Assembly: GCA_039188505.1 (NCBI GenBank)
Contig: JBCCZC010000145.1
Location: 1-12,422, forward strand
Length of the DNA: 12,422 nt
Direction: 5' to 3'
Source: JBCCZC01 sp039188505
GTDB lineage: Bacteria > Pseudomonadota > Gammaproteobacteria > Xanthomonadales > SZUA-38
A program made the translations under genes and the position numbers. How positions within the stretch are numbered: the first letter of the stretch is position 1; the number at the start of each line of letters is the position of its first letter. Positions 1 through 6,818 of this stretch are shown here, one piece after another. The notes under the pieces were generated by a model that made no database searches, was not told the DNA's origin, and saw only the letters and a program-made list of their open reading frames with translations.

Positions 1-74
1 GCGTTTTCCTCTTCGTGACCGAGCACCGCCGCGGGGGGATAGTGGTCAGGGGCCTGCTTTACCTCCCCGATTAA
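1..74 (+). CDS. possible 3' end of a gene entering from the left (partial)
   Basis: Reading from position 3, the frame is open from the window edge to a TAA at 72-74 and encodes 23 residues ending in GLLYLPD. Its codons are strongly G/C at third positions, like the real genes in the window, so it may be the C-terminus of a gene lying mostly outside. The stretch is too short to recognise a family. The same frame has a TAG six bases after the TAA and then stays open to a TGA at 189-191. Chance is not excluded. Confidence 0.3.
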   Translation, partial: VFLFVTEHRRGGIVVRGLLYLPD

Positions 75-683
75 TTGTAGTACTTGCACGCACATAAGCG
101 AACCTCGCTGGGGCCGCTGCGCGACCTCGGCTACGACAAACTGAACCCAGGATCGGAAACGCTCGGGAGAATCCTCAGCCGCTACCGCTGACGGGCATCG
201 GCTGATCCGACGACCGGACGCCTTTGACGAAGGCAGCCCGGATTCCTGGAAGACGGCTCGTCGCCATCAACTCCTTGGCCACCGACCACAGGAGCCTCGA
301 ACGGGTCGGGGCGCTGGCCCGTCGTCTGCCAAGAAACACCGTTCCAACGTCCTCGTCCTCGGTCTGCTGGCGCGCAGCAAGCTCGAGCGGCCCCTCATCG
401 ACAGCACGCCTCGGCGGGAACTGGCCCTTCCACAAGGACGCCGGGAACTGACCGGTCGCTGCTGCTGGCGCAGGTCGAAGATCCCGACGTCGTTCTCATG
501 AAAGGTCGCTTCGGTCTGCGGCCGGAGTTGCGCCAGTTCGGCGTCGATCAGGCGCAGCTCGCGCCGGTCGAAGACGTCATCGACGACAACGACCCTGTCT
601 TGATGAACTTTGAGCGCCACGGCTCTTCGGGCTCGGAAGATGTTGCGAATTGTCCGCGGAGGATTCGGAAGGTCCCGCCGCTG
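75..683. other. gene-poor, apparently decayed coding DNA
   Basis: I see no complete, credible gene in these roughly 600 bases. Several short frames look coding-like by codon bias but are broken by stops or frame changes. One is the + strand frame 81-191, encoding a basic tail ending in RILSRYR. Another is the - strand frame from about 600 down to 440, rich in GTC, GAC and CTG codons, with the opposite strand equally open there. The - strand frame continues the upstream glutaredoxin/GST-like gene past its TGA for about 138 codons. No transposase motif, tRNA, terminal inverted repeat or array is visible. Decay of an older gene or genes is an inference; an ordinary intergenic region is the alternative. 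Confidence 0.45.
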
Positions 684-1355
684 TCATTGCAGTCGGCGCA
701 GGATCTGGGCTGCGCCGAGCAACCGCGCCTCGCCAGCCAGCTGTAGCGCGGTGCGCCCCGCGGTCGACGCATGGCGGCTGCCGACGCCGCACGGCTGCAG
801 GACATAGGCCTGCTCGAGAACGCTGAGTCGTTCCCGCACGAGCCGCGCGCTCGGGGATCCCTCCGCGGCCACCAGCAAGGGCAGCGGTGCCGCCGCCGGC
901 GCAGCACCTGCCAATCCCGTTGCGGCATAGGTGCCGGCGCCCATTCGCGGCAGCTGCGCGAGCGAGGACAGCATGTTCGACAGCGGACCAAGGCGAAGCA
1001 GGAGCGGCGGTGCGCCGCTGCCGTAGCGCGAAAAGAGATGGCGGATGATCGCGTTCGACTCGTACATCTCTTCTTCCGCGTTCGGATCGATGAGGTACGG
1101 GAACTGGGCACGCCCGCCGCGTTCGATGAGTTCCGGTCGGAAGCGCTTACCACCTTTCGGGCACGGGCGGATCTCGACCTCCAGGTCGAGAGCCGTCACC
1201 GCCTCGCGAACCTTCCGGCAATACGGACAACCCTCGAACTCGTAGATGATCAGGCGCTCTGCCGGCTGGCCCCCGGCCGCATGGGCTCGCAGCCCCGCCC
1301 CAAGACGCAGGACCGAGGACAGGGTCGAAAGCAGCCAGTTGATCGCGTAGACCAT
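684..1355 (-). CDS. glutaredoxin/GST N-terminal domain protein with aberrant C-terminus
   Basis: This 223-residue protein begins with a short hydrophobic stretch (about 3-20). It is followed by a thioredoxin-fold GST-N/glutaredoxin domain (about 34-112). Visible motifs are the redox centre CPYC at 43-46, the cis-Pro motif FPYLIDPN at 85-92 and the glutathione-contact motif YES at 98-100. Bacterial proteins of this type often carry two GST-N domains in tandem. Here a second one starts around 158-186 (SPSARLVRERL is typical), but its CxxC-equivalent is replaced by EGSPSA and no second PYLIDPN follows. The last 30 residues instead read like one ankyrin repeat (GRTALQLA). A thiol-redox or glutathione-binding role is inferred from the family. 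The ATG at 1355 is preceded by TATGCT with six bases between, possibly a leaderless start. The frame can extend upstream of this Met, but the extension overlaps the divergent esterase and looks non-coding. Confidence 0.82.
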   Translation of the reverse strand: MVYAINWLLSTLSSVLRLGAGLRAHAAGGQPAERLIIYEFEGCPYCRKVREAVTALDLEVEIRPCPKGGKRFRPELIERGGRAQFPYLIDPNAEEEMYESNAIIRHLFSRYGSGAPPLLLRLGPLSNMLSSLAQLPRMGAGTYAATGLAGAAPAAAPLPLLVAAEGSPSARLVRERLSVLEQAYVLQPCGVGSRHASTAGRTALQLAGEARLLGAAQILRRLQ

Positions 1356-1361
1356 GATCGC

Positions 1362-1367
1362 AGCATA
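1362..1367 (-). promoter_or_regulatory. -10-like box for the glutaredoxin/GST gene, leaderless layout
   Basis: On the - strand TATGCT lies exactly six bases before the ATG at 1355, so a transcript would begin at or next to the start codon. No ribosome binding site is visible at this start. No good -35 element is seen. The function is inferred from position only. Confidence 0.35.
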
Positions 1368-1427
1368 GCGCCCGGGCCTTGCGCGAGCGATCGTGCCGCC
1401 CGCATAGGCCCCGGAGCGGCATACCGC

Positions 1428-1433
1428 TATGCT
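1428..1433 (+). promoter_or_regulatory. -10-like box for the esterase gene
   Basis: TATGCT on the + strand lies 27 bases before the esterase ATG, which would give a leader of about 20 nt containing the GAAGGA ribosome binding site. The -35 region is weak. It lies in the 105-bp gap between two divergent genes, where a promoter is expected. Confidence 0.35.
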
Positions 1434-1460
1434 CGCCGCTGACCCTGGCGAAGGACGCCC

Positions 1461-2315
1461 ATGAACGGCGCGATGAAAGTGTTCCTCGGTTGCGCTGCCT
1501 GTGCGGCGCTCATCGTTCTCGTAAGCAGCTGGGTGCCGCCGAGCGACGTCGGCACCGTGACGGTCCACCCGGAGCCGTTGGCGATGCCGGAGCTAGACCG
1601 AGATCGCACGATTCGGATCTACCTGCCCCCCGGCTACGACACCTCGGACCGGCGCTATCCGGTGCTCTACATGCACGATGGTCAGAATCTCTTCGACGAC
1701 GCGACGGCCTACGCCGGCGAGTGGGGCGTCGACGAGATCCTCGATGAGCTGGCCCGGACCGACGGCCTTGAGCTGATCGTCGTCGGTGTCGACAACGGTG
1801 GCGAACATCGGATGCTGGAGCTGAACCCCTGGGACCACCCCGAGTTCGGGCCCGGCGAGGGCGATGCCTACCTCGCCTTCGTGACGGATGTGGTCAAACC
1901 CTGGGTCGATGCGCGCTTTCGCACCCAGCCCGCCGCCGACGCGACCGGCATCATGGGGAGCTCCATGGGCGGGCTCATCTCGCACTACGCGGCATTCCAG
2001 CATGCGGATCGCTTCACCCGAATCGGCGTGTTCTCACCGTCCCTATGGATCGCCGATGAAGCCTTCGAGACGACCGTGGCGGATCTCTCCGCGTGTGCGC
2101 GGCTGTACTACCTTGTCGGTCGGGCGGAGGGCGGCAGCATGGCCGACGACACCGAGCGGCTCGGCAAGCAGCTTCGGGATGAAGGTCTGACCGCCGAGCG
2201 ACTGACGGTCCGCGTGGCTCCCGACGGCGAGCACAACGAGGCCTTCTGGCGCCGCGAGCTTCCGGCGGCCCTGCGCTGGCTGTTCGTCGAAGGCACCAAG
2301 GAGTGCCTAAGCTGA
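1461..2315 (+). CDS. exported alpha/beta-hydrolase, esterase D/enterochelin-esterase-like
   Basis: This is a 284-residue putative esterase. An N-terminal hydrophobic segment (about 6-23) acts as a signal peptide or membrane anchor, so the catalytic domain is probably periplasmic. Family hallmarks are RIYLPPGYD at 52-60, the strand and oxyanion region VLYMHDGQNLFDD at 68-80, the nucleophile elbow GSSMGG at 166-171 with Ser168, and a C-terminal His258 in PDGEHNE. Glu223 or a nearby acidic residue could complete the triad. Known members hydrolyse ester bonds in siderophores, formylglutathione-like thioesters or carbohydrate esters; the substrate here cannot be read from sequence. The ATG at 1461 has GAAGGA about 6-11 bases upstream. 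An ATG at 1473 would shorten the n-region and is a less supported alternative. It is followed closely by the aldo/keto reductase on the same strand. Confidence 0.85.
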   Translation: MNGAMKVFLGCAACAALIVLVSSWVPPSDVGTVTVHPEPLAMPELDRDRTIRIYLPPGYDTSDRRYPVLYMHDGQNLFDDATAYAGEWGVDEILDELARTDGLELIVVGVDNGGEHRMLELNPWDHPEFGPGEGDAYLAFVTDVVKPWVDARFRTQPAADATGIMGSSMGGLISHYAAFQHADRFTRIGVFSPSLWIADEAFETTVADLSACARLYYLVGRAEGGSMADDTERLGKQLRDEGLTAERLTVRVAPDGEHNEAFWRRELPAALRWLFVEGTKECLS

Positions 2316-2326
2316 CGCGCAGGCGC

Positions 2327-2332
2327 TATCCT
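2327..2332 (+). promoter_or_regulatory. -10-like box before the aldo/keto reductase, leaderless layout
   Basis: TATCCT is followed by exactly six bases and then the ATG at 2339. No Shine-Dalgarno sequence is seen before this ATG. The box lies in the 23-bp gap after the esterase stop, so the downstream gene may have its own leaderless promoter besides any read-through from the esterase. Inferred from spacing only. Confidence 0.35.
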
Positions 2333-2338
2333 GCCGCC

Positions 2339-3289
2339 ATGAACGCCTCTGATTGTCCGCTTCAGCGCCATTTCCCGACCGCCAGCCGCCTCGTCTACGG
2401 CTGCATGGGACTCGGAGGCGACTGGTCGAAGAGCCCGCTGACGAAGGCTGACGAGCGCCACGCCCAGGCAGCGGTGGACGGCGCGCTGGCCGCCGGCATC
2501 ACCGTCTTTGACCATGCTGACATCTACCGTCATGGCAAAGCCGAAACCGTCTTCGGCCGCCTGCTCGCAGCACGACCGGCTCTGCGCGACAGGCTAATCA
2601 TCCAGTCGAAATGCGGGATCCGTCTGGGCGACGGCGGTCGGCCACAGCACTATGACCTGAGCCGGGCGTGGATCGAGCGGAGCGTCGAAGGGACCCTCAC
2701 GCGGCTGGGCATCGACTGCCTCGATCTGCTGCTGCTGCATCGTCCCGACGCGCTCATGGAGCCCGAGGAGATCGCGGCCGCGTTCGATGGCCTCAAGCGT
2801 TCGGGCAAGGTCCGGCATTTCGGCGTCTCGAACATGCACGCCGGCCAGATCGAACTGCTGGCCGCCACCAGCGACGAGCCCCTCGTCGTCAATCAGGTCG
2901 AGGCGAGCCTCGCCGTGCCTGATCTGTTCCTCGAAGGCCTGCTCGCGGGGCACCCCGATCACCCGACGCAGCGCTTTGTCGCAGGCACGGTCGAACACGC
3001 CCGTCGCACCGGCGTGCAGCTCCAAGCGTGGGGCGCGCTCGCCGGTGGCCGCTTCGCCGGCCCGGGCCCCGGCTCCGAGGCCGTGGCTGCCGCGGCCGCA
3101 GCCCTTGGCGCCAGCGTCGAGGCCATCGTGGTCGCGTGGTTGCTGCGCCATACGGCGCGGATCCAGCCGGTCATCGGCTCCACCTCTCCAGCCCGCATCG
3201 CGGCATGTGCCCAGGGCCTCGACGTCGAGCTCGAGCGGGAGACCTGGTACGGCCTCCTCGAAGCCGCGCGCGGCGCGCCGGCACCTTAG
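2339..3289 (+). CDS. aldo/keto reductase, YdhF-like
   Basis: A 316-residue NADPH-dependent aldo/keto reductase of the usual single TIM-barrel length. The catalytic tetrad can be read directly: Asp58 and Tyr63 in FDHADIYRHG, Lys91 in IIQSKCGIR and His134 in LLLHRPD. GVSNMHAGQI is the conserved strand/loop after the catalytic region, and PVIGSTSPARI near the C-terminus is the NADP phosphate-binding motif. The order and wording resemble E. coli YdhF, whose physiological substrate is not established; a role in reducing aldehydes or ketones is a family inference. I chose the ATG at 2339 because the homologous domain begins right after it. A GTG at 2303 would overlap the esterase and add 12 residues unlike the family. 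The glycosylase gene starts 3 bp after the stop, so the two are probably co-translated. Confidence 0.88.
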   Translation: MNASDCPLQRHFPTASRLVYGCMGLGGDWSKSPLTKADERHAQAAVDGALAAGITVFDHADIYRHGKAETVFGRLLAARPALRDRLIIQSKCGIRLGDGGRPQHYDLSRAWIERSVEGTLTRLGIDCLDLLLLHRPDALMEPEEIAAAFDGLKRSGKVRHFGVSNMHAGQIELLAATSDEPLVVNQVEASLAVPDLFLEGLLAGHPDHPTQRFVAGTVEHARRTGVQLQAWGALAGGRFAGPGPGSEAVAAAAAALGASVEAIVVAWLLRHTARIQPVIGSTSPARIAACAQGLDVELERETWYGLLEAARGAPAP

Positions 3290-3292
3290 ACG

Positions 3293-4189
3293 ATGCCGGA
3301 GCTGCCGGATATCGAGGTCTACCGTGAGGCGCTGGCGGAGCGACTCGTCGGGGAGCCCCTGCGGGCTCTGCGCCTCCCCCGGCCGTTCTTTCTTCGCACC
3401 GTGGCACCCGCTCCGGAAGCCTTCATCGGGAGCCGAGTCGAGGCCGTCGAACGGCTGGCGAAGCGTATCGTGCTCCGCTTCGCCGGCGGACGCAGCGCCG
3501 TCATGCACCTGATGCGCGCCGGCCGGCTGCGCTGGCGGCCCGCCGGCGCACCGCTGCCGAAGAAGGCCGGTATGGCCGCGTTCGACTTCGACCAGGGCTC
3601 GCTCATCGTCACCGAGGCCGGAACGAAGCGGCGGGCCGCGCTGCATCTCCTGGAGGACGACGATATCGCAGCCCTCGATCCCGGTGGCATCGACCCACTG
3701 GCTTCGTCTCCCGCGGAACTCCGCGCGCGGCTTGCGGAGCGCAACCACACGCTGAAGCGCGCGCTCACCGATCAGCGCATCGTGGCCGGCATCGGCAATG
3801 CATTCTCCGACGAGATTCTGCTAGCTGCCCAGCTATCACCGTTCCGACAGACGGACGATCTCGGGGACGACGAGTGGCGGCGCCTGGTCGGAGCCACACG
3901 CAACACGCTCGCCCGATGGCTCGAGCGGCTCCGCGCCGAGCGCGGCGAAGGATTCCCGGAAAAGGTGACGGCGTTCCGCGCCGGCATGGCCGTCCACGGG
4001 CGCTACGGCGAGCCCTGCCCCATCTGCGGCTCCAAGGTCCAGCGGATCGTCTACGCCGACAGCGAGTGCAACTACTGCGCCCGCTGTCAGACCGGCGGTC
4101 GACTCCTGGCCGACCGTGCCCTGTCACGCCTACTGAAGGCCAACTGGCCGAAGACCCTTGACGAACTGGAAGAACGGCAGCCCGAGTAG
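3293..4189 (+). CDS. Fpg/Nei-family DNA glycosylase (AP lyase)
   Basis: A 298-residue base-excision repair enzyme of the formamidopyrimidine-DNA glycosylase/endonuclease VIII family. It begins MPELPDIE, placing the catalytic Pro2 (Schiff-base nucleophile after Met removal) and Glu3. Lys57 (RLAKRIVLRF) matches the conserved Lys of the N-terminal domain. The helix-two-turn-helix has the motif RIVAGIGNAFSDEIL at 162-176. The C-terminal zinc finger uses Cys242, Cys245, Cys262 and Cys265, followed by Arg270 in TGGR. All catalytic elements look intact, so it should remove oxidised bases and cleave the abasic site. IAGIGNAFSDEI differs from classical MutM (GVGNIYANE), so I do not call it mutM; it is probably a divergent paralogue. 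It follows the aldo/keto reductase by 3 bp with no clear ribosome binding site, suggesting translational coupling. Confidence 0.9.
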   Translation: MPELPDIEVYREALAERLVGEPLRALRLPRPFFLRTVAPAPEAFIGSRVEAVERLAKRIVLRFAGGRSAVMHLMRAGRLRWRPAGAPLPKKAGMAAFDFDQGSLIVTEAGTKRRAALHLLEDDDIAALDPGGIDPLASSPAELRARLAERNHTLKRALTDQRIVAGIGNAFSDEILLAAQLSPFRQTDDLGDDEWRRLVGATRNTLARWLERLRAERGEGFPEKVTAFRAGMAVHGRYGEPCPICGSKVQRIVYADSECNYCARCQTGGRLLADRALSRLLKANWPKTLDELEERQPE

Positions 4190-4327
4190 ACCGTCAGCGC
4201 GGCAGCCTTAACCGAATAGCGCCGACCGAGAAACCGGCCAACCCATTGATTTCCAACGGGCGTCACTCGGGCTCCAACCGTGCTGGCTGGGCCGACGGGG
4301 CCGGCAGGCGCCGGCCCCGGTCGTGAT
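4190..4327. other. intergenic gap between convergent genes
   Basis: These 138 bases separate the glycosylase stop from the methyltransferase stop. Apart from the GC-rich hairpin at 4296-4319 I see no repeat, promoter or small gene. Confidence 0.5.
4296..4319. terminator. GC-rich perfect hairpin between convergent genes
   Basis: A 10-bp perfect stem (arms 4296-4305 and 4310-4319, CGGGGCCGGC and its complement) closes a four-base loop. It lies 8 bases beyond the methyltransferase stop codon and about 105 bases beyond the glycosylase stop. No T-tract follows on either strand, so it is not a canonical intrinsic terminator. It may stabilise a 3' end or work with Rho. Confidence 0.45.
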
Positions 4328-5173
4328 TCATGCGGGCTTGCGGAACTTCAGCGTCATCCGATGGGATTCGCCGATGGCGGACATCTGCTCGCGCAGCGCC
4401 GCGTCCTCGCGGCTGGTCGTCAGCGAAGGCGGCAGGCGCCAGACGATATCGTCTTCGCCGGGCTGATCATTCGGGTTCTCGTTGACCGTGCTCTCGCCGA
4501 CGAATTCGAAGCCGGCGGCTTCCATCCGTTCGATCAGCGTGCGCTTCTTCAGATAGCCTCGGGCGCCGCTAGCCCAGGCGTCGGGCTTGTCGGCGGGCGC
4601 CTCGTGCTGGACGACCCCGACGATGCCCCCGGGCTTGAGGACGGTATGGGCATCGGCAAGGGCCTTCGTCATGAAGCCGCCTTGGTCCTCGAAGCGCGAC
4701 AGGTTGTGCAGTGCGCGCACGAACAGGACCGCGTCGGCCTTGCCGTGCATCTCCTCGGGCAGCGACCCGAGGATGAAGGCGCTGACCTCGGGCGCAGCAC
4801 CACCCTTCCATTCCTCGGCGCCGGCGACGAAGTCCGTGGTCCACGTCTTCATCTGCTCGATGCGCTCCTCCGAGAAGAAGCCGAAGAGCGGCCACATGTC
4901 CTGGGCGTAGTTGGCGCCGATCAGGCTGCCATCGTCGCCGAGATAAGGCAGCAGGATCTTCGTGTACCAGCCGCCGCCGGGCAGCGCCTCGACAACCGTC
5001 ATCCCGGGCTCAATGCCGAAGAACGTGAGCGTCTCCTGCGGATGACGCGCGTCGTAGCGCGCCTGCGCCTCCTCGGGCTGCGCGGCGAGCACCTCGGCCA
5101 GCCGCGCCTCGTCTGCCGTGGCGCTAGCTGCCGCGAGCACGCAGGCGCCGATGATTCCCAGTTGTCTCCTCAT
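4328..5173 (-). CDS. exported class I SAM-dependent methyltransferase-like protein
   Basis: This 281-residue protein has a clear signal peptide (MRRQLGIIGACVLAAASATA, cleavage near 20/21) ahead of a Rossmann-type methyltransferase domain. SAM-binding motif I appears as TVVEALPGGGWYTKIL (59-74), where the usual Asp/Glu-x-Gly-x-Gly-x-Gly is represented by EALPGGG. A later strand and loop, ADAVLFVRALHNL, matches motif IV/post-I of this group, and VLKPGGIVGVVQH is the motif-V-like strand. Homologous secreted methyltransferase-like proteins occur in Proteobacteria, but I know no established substrate. SAM is normally cytosolic, so a periplasmic enzyme is odd. The ATG at 5173 is chosen for its excellent ribosome binding site (GGAGGAG, 5186-5180, six bases upstream) and for the signal peptide it creates. 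Frame upstream of it contains the promoter and is not coding. Confidence 0.85.
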   Translation of the reverse strand: MRRQLGIIGACVLAAASATADEARLAEVLAAQPEEAQARYDARHPQETLTFFGIEPGMTVVEALPGGGWYTKILLPYLGDDGSLIGANYAQDMWPLFGFFSEERIEQMKTWTTDFVAGAEEWKGGAAPEVSAFILGSLPEEMHGKADAVLFVRALHNLSRFEDQGGFMTKALADAHTVLKPGGIVGVVQHEAPADKPDAWASGARGYLKKRTLIERMEAAGFEFVGESTVNENPNDQPGEDDIVWRLPPSLTTSREDAALREQMSAIGESHRMTLKFRKPA

Positions 5174-5179
5174 ACCGAT

Positions 5180-5186
5180 CTCCTCC
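5180..5186 (-). promoter_or_regulatory. strong ribosome binding site of the methyltransferase gene
   Basis: GGAGGAG on the - strand sits six bases before the ATG at 5173. It fixes the start there rather than at upstream in-frame codons. Confidence 0.7.
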
Positions 5187-5204
5187 GTCGTCAGTGGTGC
5201 GGCG

Positions 5205-5233
5205 ATTATCCGGACAAGGTGTGCCAGCCACAA
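5205..5233 (-). promoter_or_regulatory. sigma70-type promoter for the methyltransferase gene
   Basis: Reading the - strand, a -35 box TTGTGG (5233-5228) is followed by a 17-bp spacer and a -10 box GATAAT (5210-5205), five of six matches to TATAAT. Transcription would begin near 5198 and give a leader of about 25 nt containing the ribosome binding site. It is the best conventional promoter I see in the window. Confidence 0.5.
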
Positions 5234-5270
5234 TGGCGACCGGTTGCGCGGATTGCTCAGAATCCGTTGC

Positions 5271-6818
5271 TCAGTACCACGGTCGGGGGTCGGTTTCGGC
5301 ATGGTAGAGCGCCAGATCACGCAGCTGCTCGGCGGCCGTGACGTCCATGTAGGGCACGGTCTCCGTGCCGGAGGCGAGGTGCACCGTCAGATGGCAGAGC
5401 CCTTGGCGTCGCTGGCTCGGCGTCTGGCGCAGATCGACGCGCTGGATCTTGTAGAGCGGAAAGATCGAGGTCTTGCTGCCGATGAAGCCGGAGCGGAGGA
5501 AGGCGTGCTCGCCGACCACGGCGTAGCCCAGCCGCCGGGCGATCTGGATCATGATCAGGCCACCGATCGTCAGTCCGACCGGGATGATGAGAAAGAACGC
5601 CGGGTGGAGCGCAACGCCAGGCCCGAGGGACGCGCCCACGACCGGTAGGGACCATCCGAACAGCAGACCGCGCAGCACGTAGCGCCGGCGATCGATGCCG
5701 GACCACGGCACGTCGGTCGCGTCGATCCCGGGCAGAAATTCCCTGCTGAGTTCTTCTGCCTCCACCGGCCGCAGCGACGGCACGAGAAAGGCGCTCGCCG
5801 GCTTGGGCATGCCGCTATCGGTGGTCTGCCCCGGCTGGCCCGCCTGGGCAATGGCCAGCTTGATATTGATGCGCCCCAGGAGCCGGGCCATGAAGTTCTG
5901 GTTCCAGATCACCTCCTGGATCTTGTGGCGCTTCAGCGACTCATCGTGCCGGTTCAGCAGCCCGGAAGAACGCCGGAAGGTCTCGCCATCGAACGTCAGC
6001 CGATAGCCGTGGTGGCGGAAGATGGCCCCGGCGATGGACAGCAGAGGCAGCAGGAGGAGGACGGCGATAACCAGCAGGCCAATCGCAACACCCTCGTCCA
6101 CGCCGAAGCCCCGGATGAACATGACGATTGCGAAGACCTGCGTCTGGAGCTGGTCGGCCCAGCCGTCGACCGCGGACTCGGCCATGCTGAAGAGGAAGCC
6201 GATCACCACGAAGATCCAGAGGATGGTGCTCGCCATCAGCCCGTACAGGGCGACGTCTGCCGTGGATCGAGTCAGCAGCACCTGCTCGTCGACGGCGGCG
6301 ACGGCTGCCGGGGCCGCGACGGCTTCGGCGTCTTCTGGCGGGACATCGACCTTCAGGCCGGTCAACATGGATTGGCGCAGTTCGATCGCGATGGTTTTCG
6401 TCACCCCGGCGATCGCGACTTCCTTCTGCCCGCTGCCCGCCGTATCGATCGAGAGCGTGGCCAGGCCGAAGGGGCGCATGTAGAACGGCTCGCGAATGCT
6501 GACGTTCTGGACACGGTTGAAGTCGATCGAGAGCTGCTCGCGCTGGATGACGCCGCGTCGTACCTCGATCAGCTCGCCCGCCGTCCGAAAGCGGAAGCGG
6601 AGCCAGCTGAGCACGGAACCGCCGAGCAGGAGCAGGCCCAGCACCGCGAGGCCCAGGCCAAACCAGGACCAGAGCAGGCTCTCGCTCGTCGCGAACAGCG
6701 CGGCCAGCGGTGCGAGGGCCGGAAGCCCATCGGTCAGCAGCCGCCGGACGAAGTTGAAGACGTAGAAGACGACCGCGACGGGAGAGGTCCGGCGCCAGCC
6801 GCCGTCAGTCTCCGTCAC
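5271..6818 (-). CDS. PH domain-containing membrane protein, YdbT-like
   Basis: A 515-residue polytopic protein with three bacterial PH (bPH2) domains, matching the YdbT architecture. bPH2-1 is about 72-148 (RRGVIQREQLSIDFNRVQNV), bPH2-2 about 268-362 (RRSSGLLNRHDESLKRHKIQ) and bPH2-3 about 428-505 (LRSGFIGSKTSIFPLYKIQR). Each shows the family pattern of a strand, a positive loop, then the R/K-I/V-Q element. Hydrophobic segments lie at about 13-42, 48-72, 188-212, 243-266 and 384-427. Function in the family is poorly defined; members are inner-membrane proteins. The GTG at 6818 is chosen because it has GGAGAGG about 10 bases upstream and overlaps the preceding gene's 3' end by 14 bp, typical translational coupling. 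A start at 6908 would overlap the neighbour by over 100 bp. Confidence 0.85.
   Translation of the reverse strand: MTETDGGWRRTSPVAVVFYVFNFVRRLLTDGLPALAPLAALFATSESLLWSWFGLGLAVLGLLLLGGSVLSWLRFRFRTAGELIEVRRGVIQREQLSIDFNRVQNVSIREPFYMRPFGLATLSIDTAGSGQKEVAIAGVTKTIAIELRQSMLTGLKVDVPPEDAEAVAAPAAVAAVDEQVLLTRSTADVALYGLMASTILWIFVVIGFLFSMAESAVDGWADQLQTQVFAIVMFIRGFGVDEGVAIGLLVIAVLLLLPLLSIAGAIFRHHGYRLTFDGETFRRSSGLLNRHDESLKRHKIQEVIWNQNFMARLLGRINIKLAIAQAGQPGQTTDSGMPKPASAFLVPSLRPVEAEELSREFLPGIDATDVPWSGIDRRRYVLRGLLFGWSLPVVGASLGPGVALHPAFFLIIPVGLTIGGLIMIQIARRLGYAVVGEHAFLRSGFIGSKTSIFPLYKIQRVDLRQTPSQRRQGLCHLTVHLASGTETVPYMDVTAAEQLRDLALYHAETDPRPWY

Noticed and set aside
30..105. tRNA-like impression (GGGGGATAGTGGTCAG resembling a D-arm start)
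   Set aside because: No T-arm GGTTCRA motif, no matching acceptor stem and no plausible anticodon loop.
175..620. Short overlapping frames on both strands that could be a small gene
   Set aside because: None spans the region without a frame change, none has a ribosome binding site plus a recognised motif, and the strands are equally open. Kept only as decayed coding-like DNA.
640..690. TGA at 686-684 as a possible selenocysteine codon with a downstream hairpin (GCGG-GGGA stem after the TGA)
   Set aside because: The hairpin has a bulge and a loop unlike the known bacterial SECIS. The site is not in a redox motif; the CPYC centre is far upstream. GC-rich DNA yields such stems by chance.
2594..3748. 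Open - strand frame of 384 codons
   Set aside because: It is antisense to the aldo/keto reductase and glycosylase, both with complete catalytic residues, and shows no domain of its own.
4280..5341. Open frame of about 350 codons on the + strand
   Set aside because: It is antisense to the methyltransferase, which has a signal peptide, ribosome binding site, promoter and family motifs. The + translation resembles no domain.
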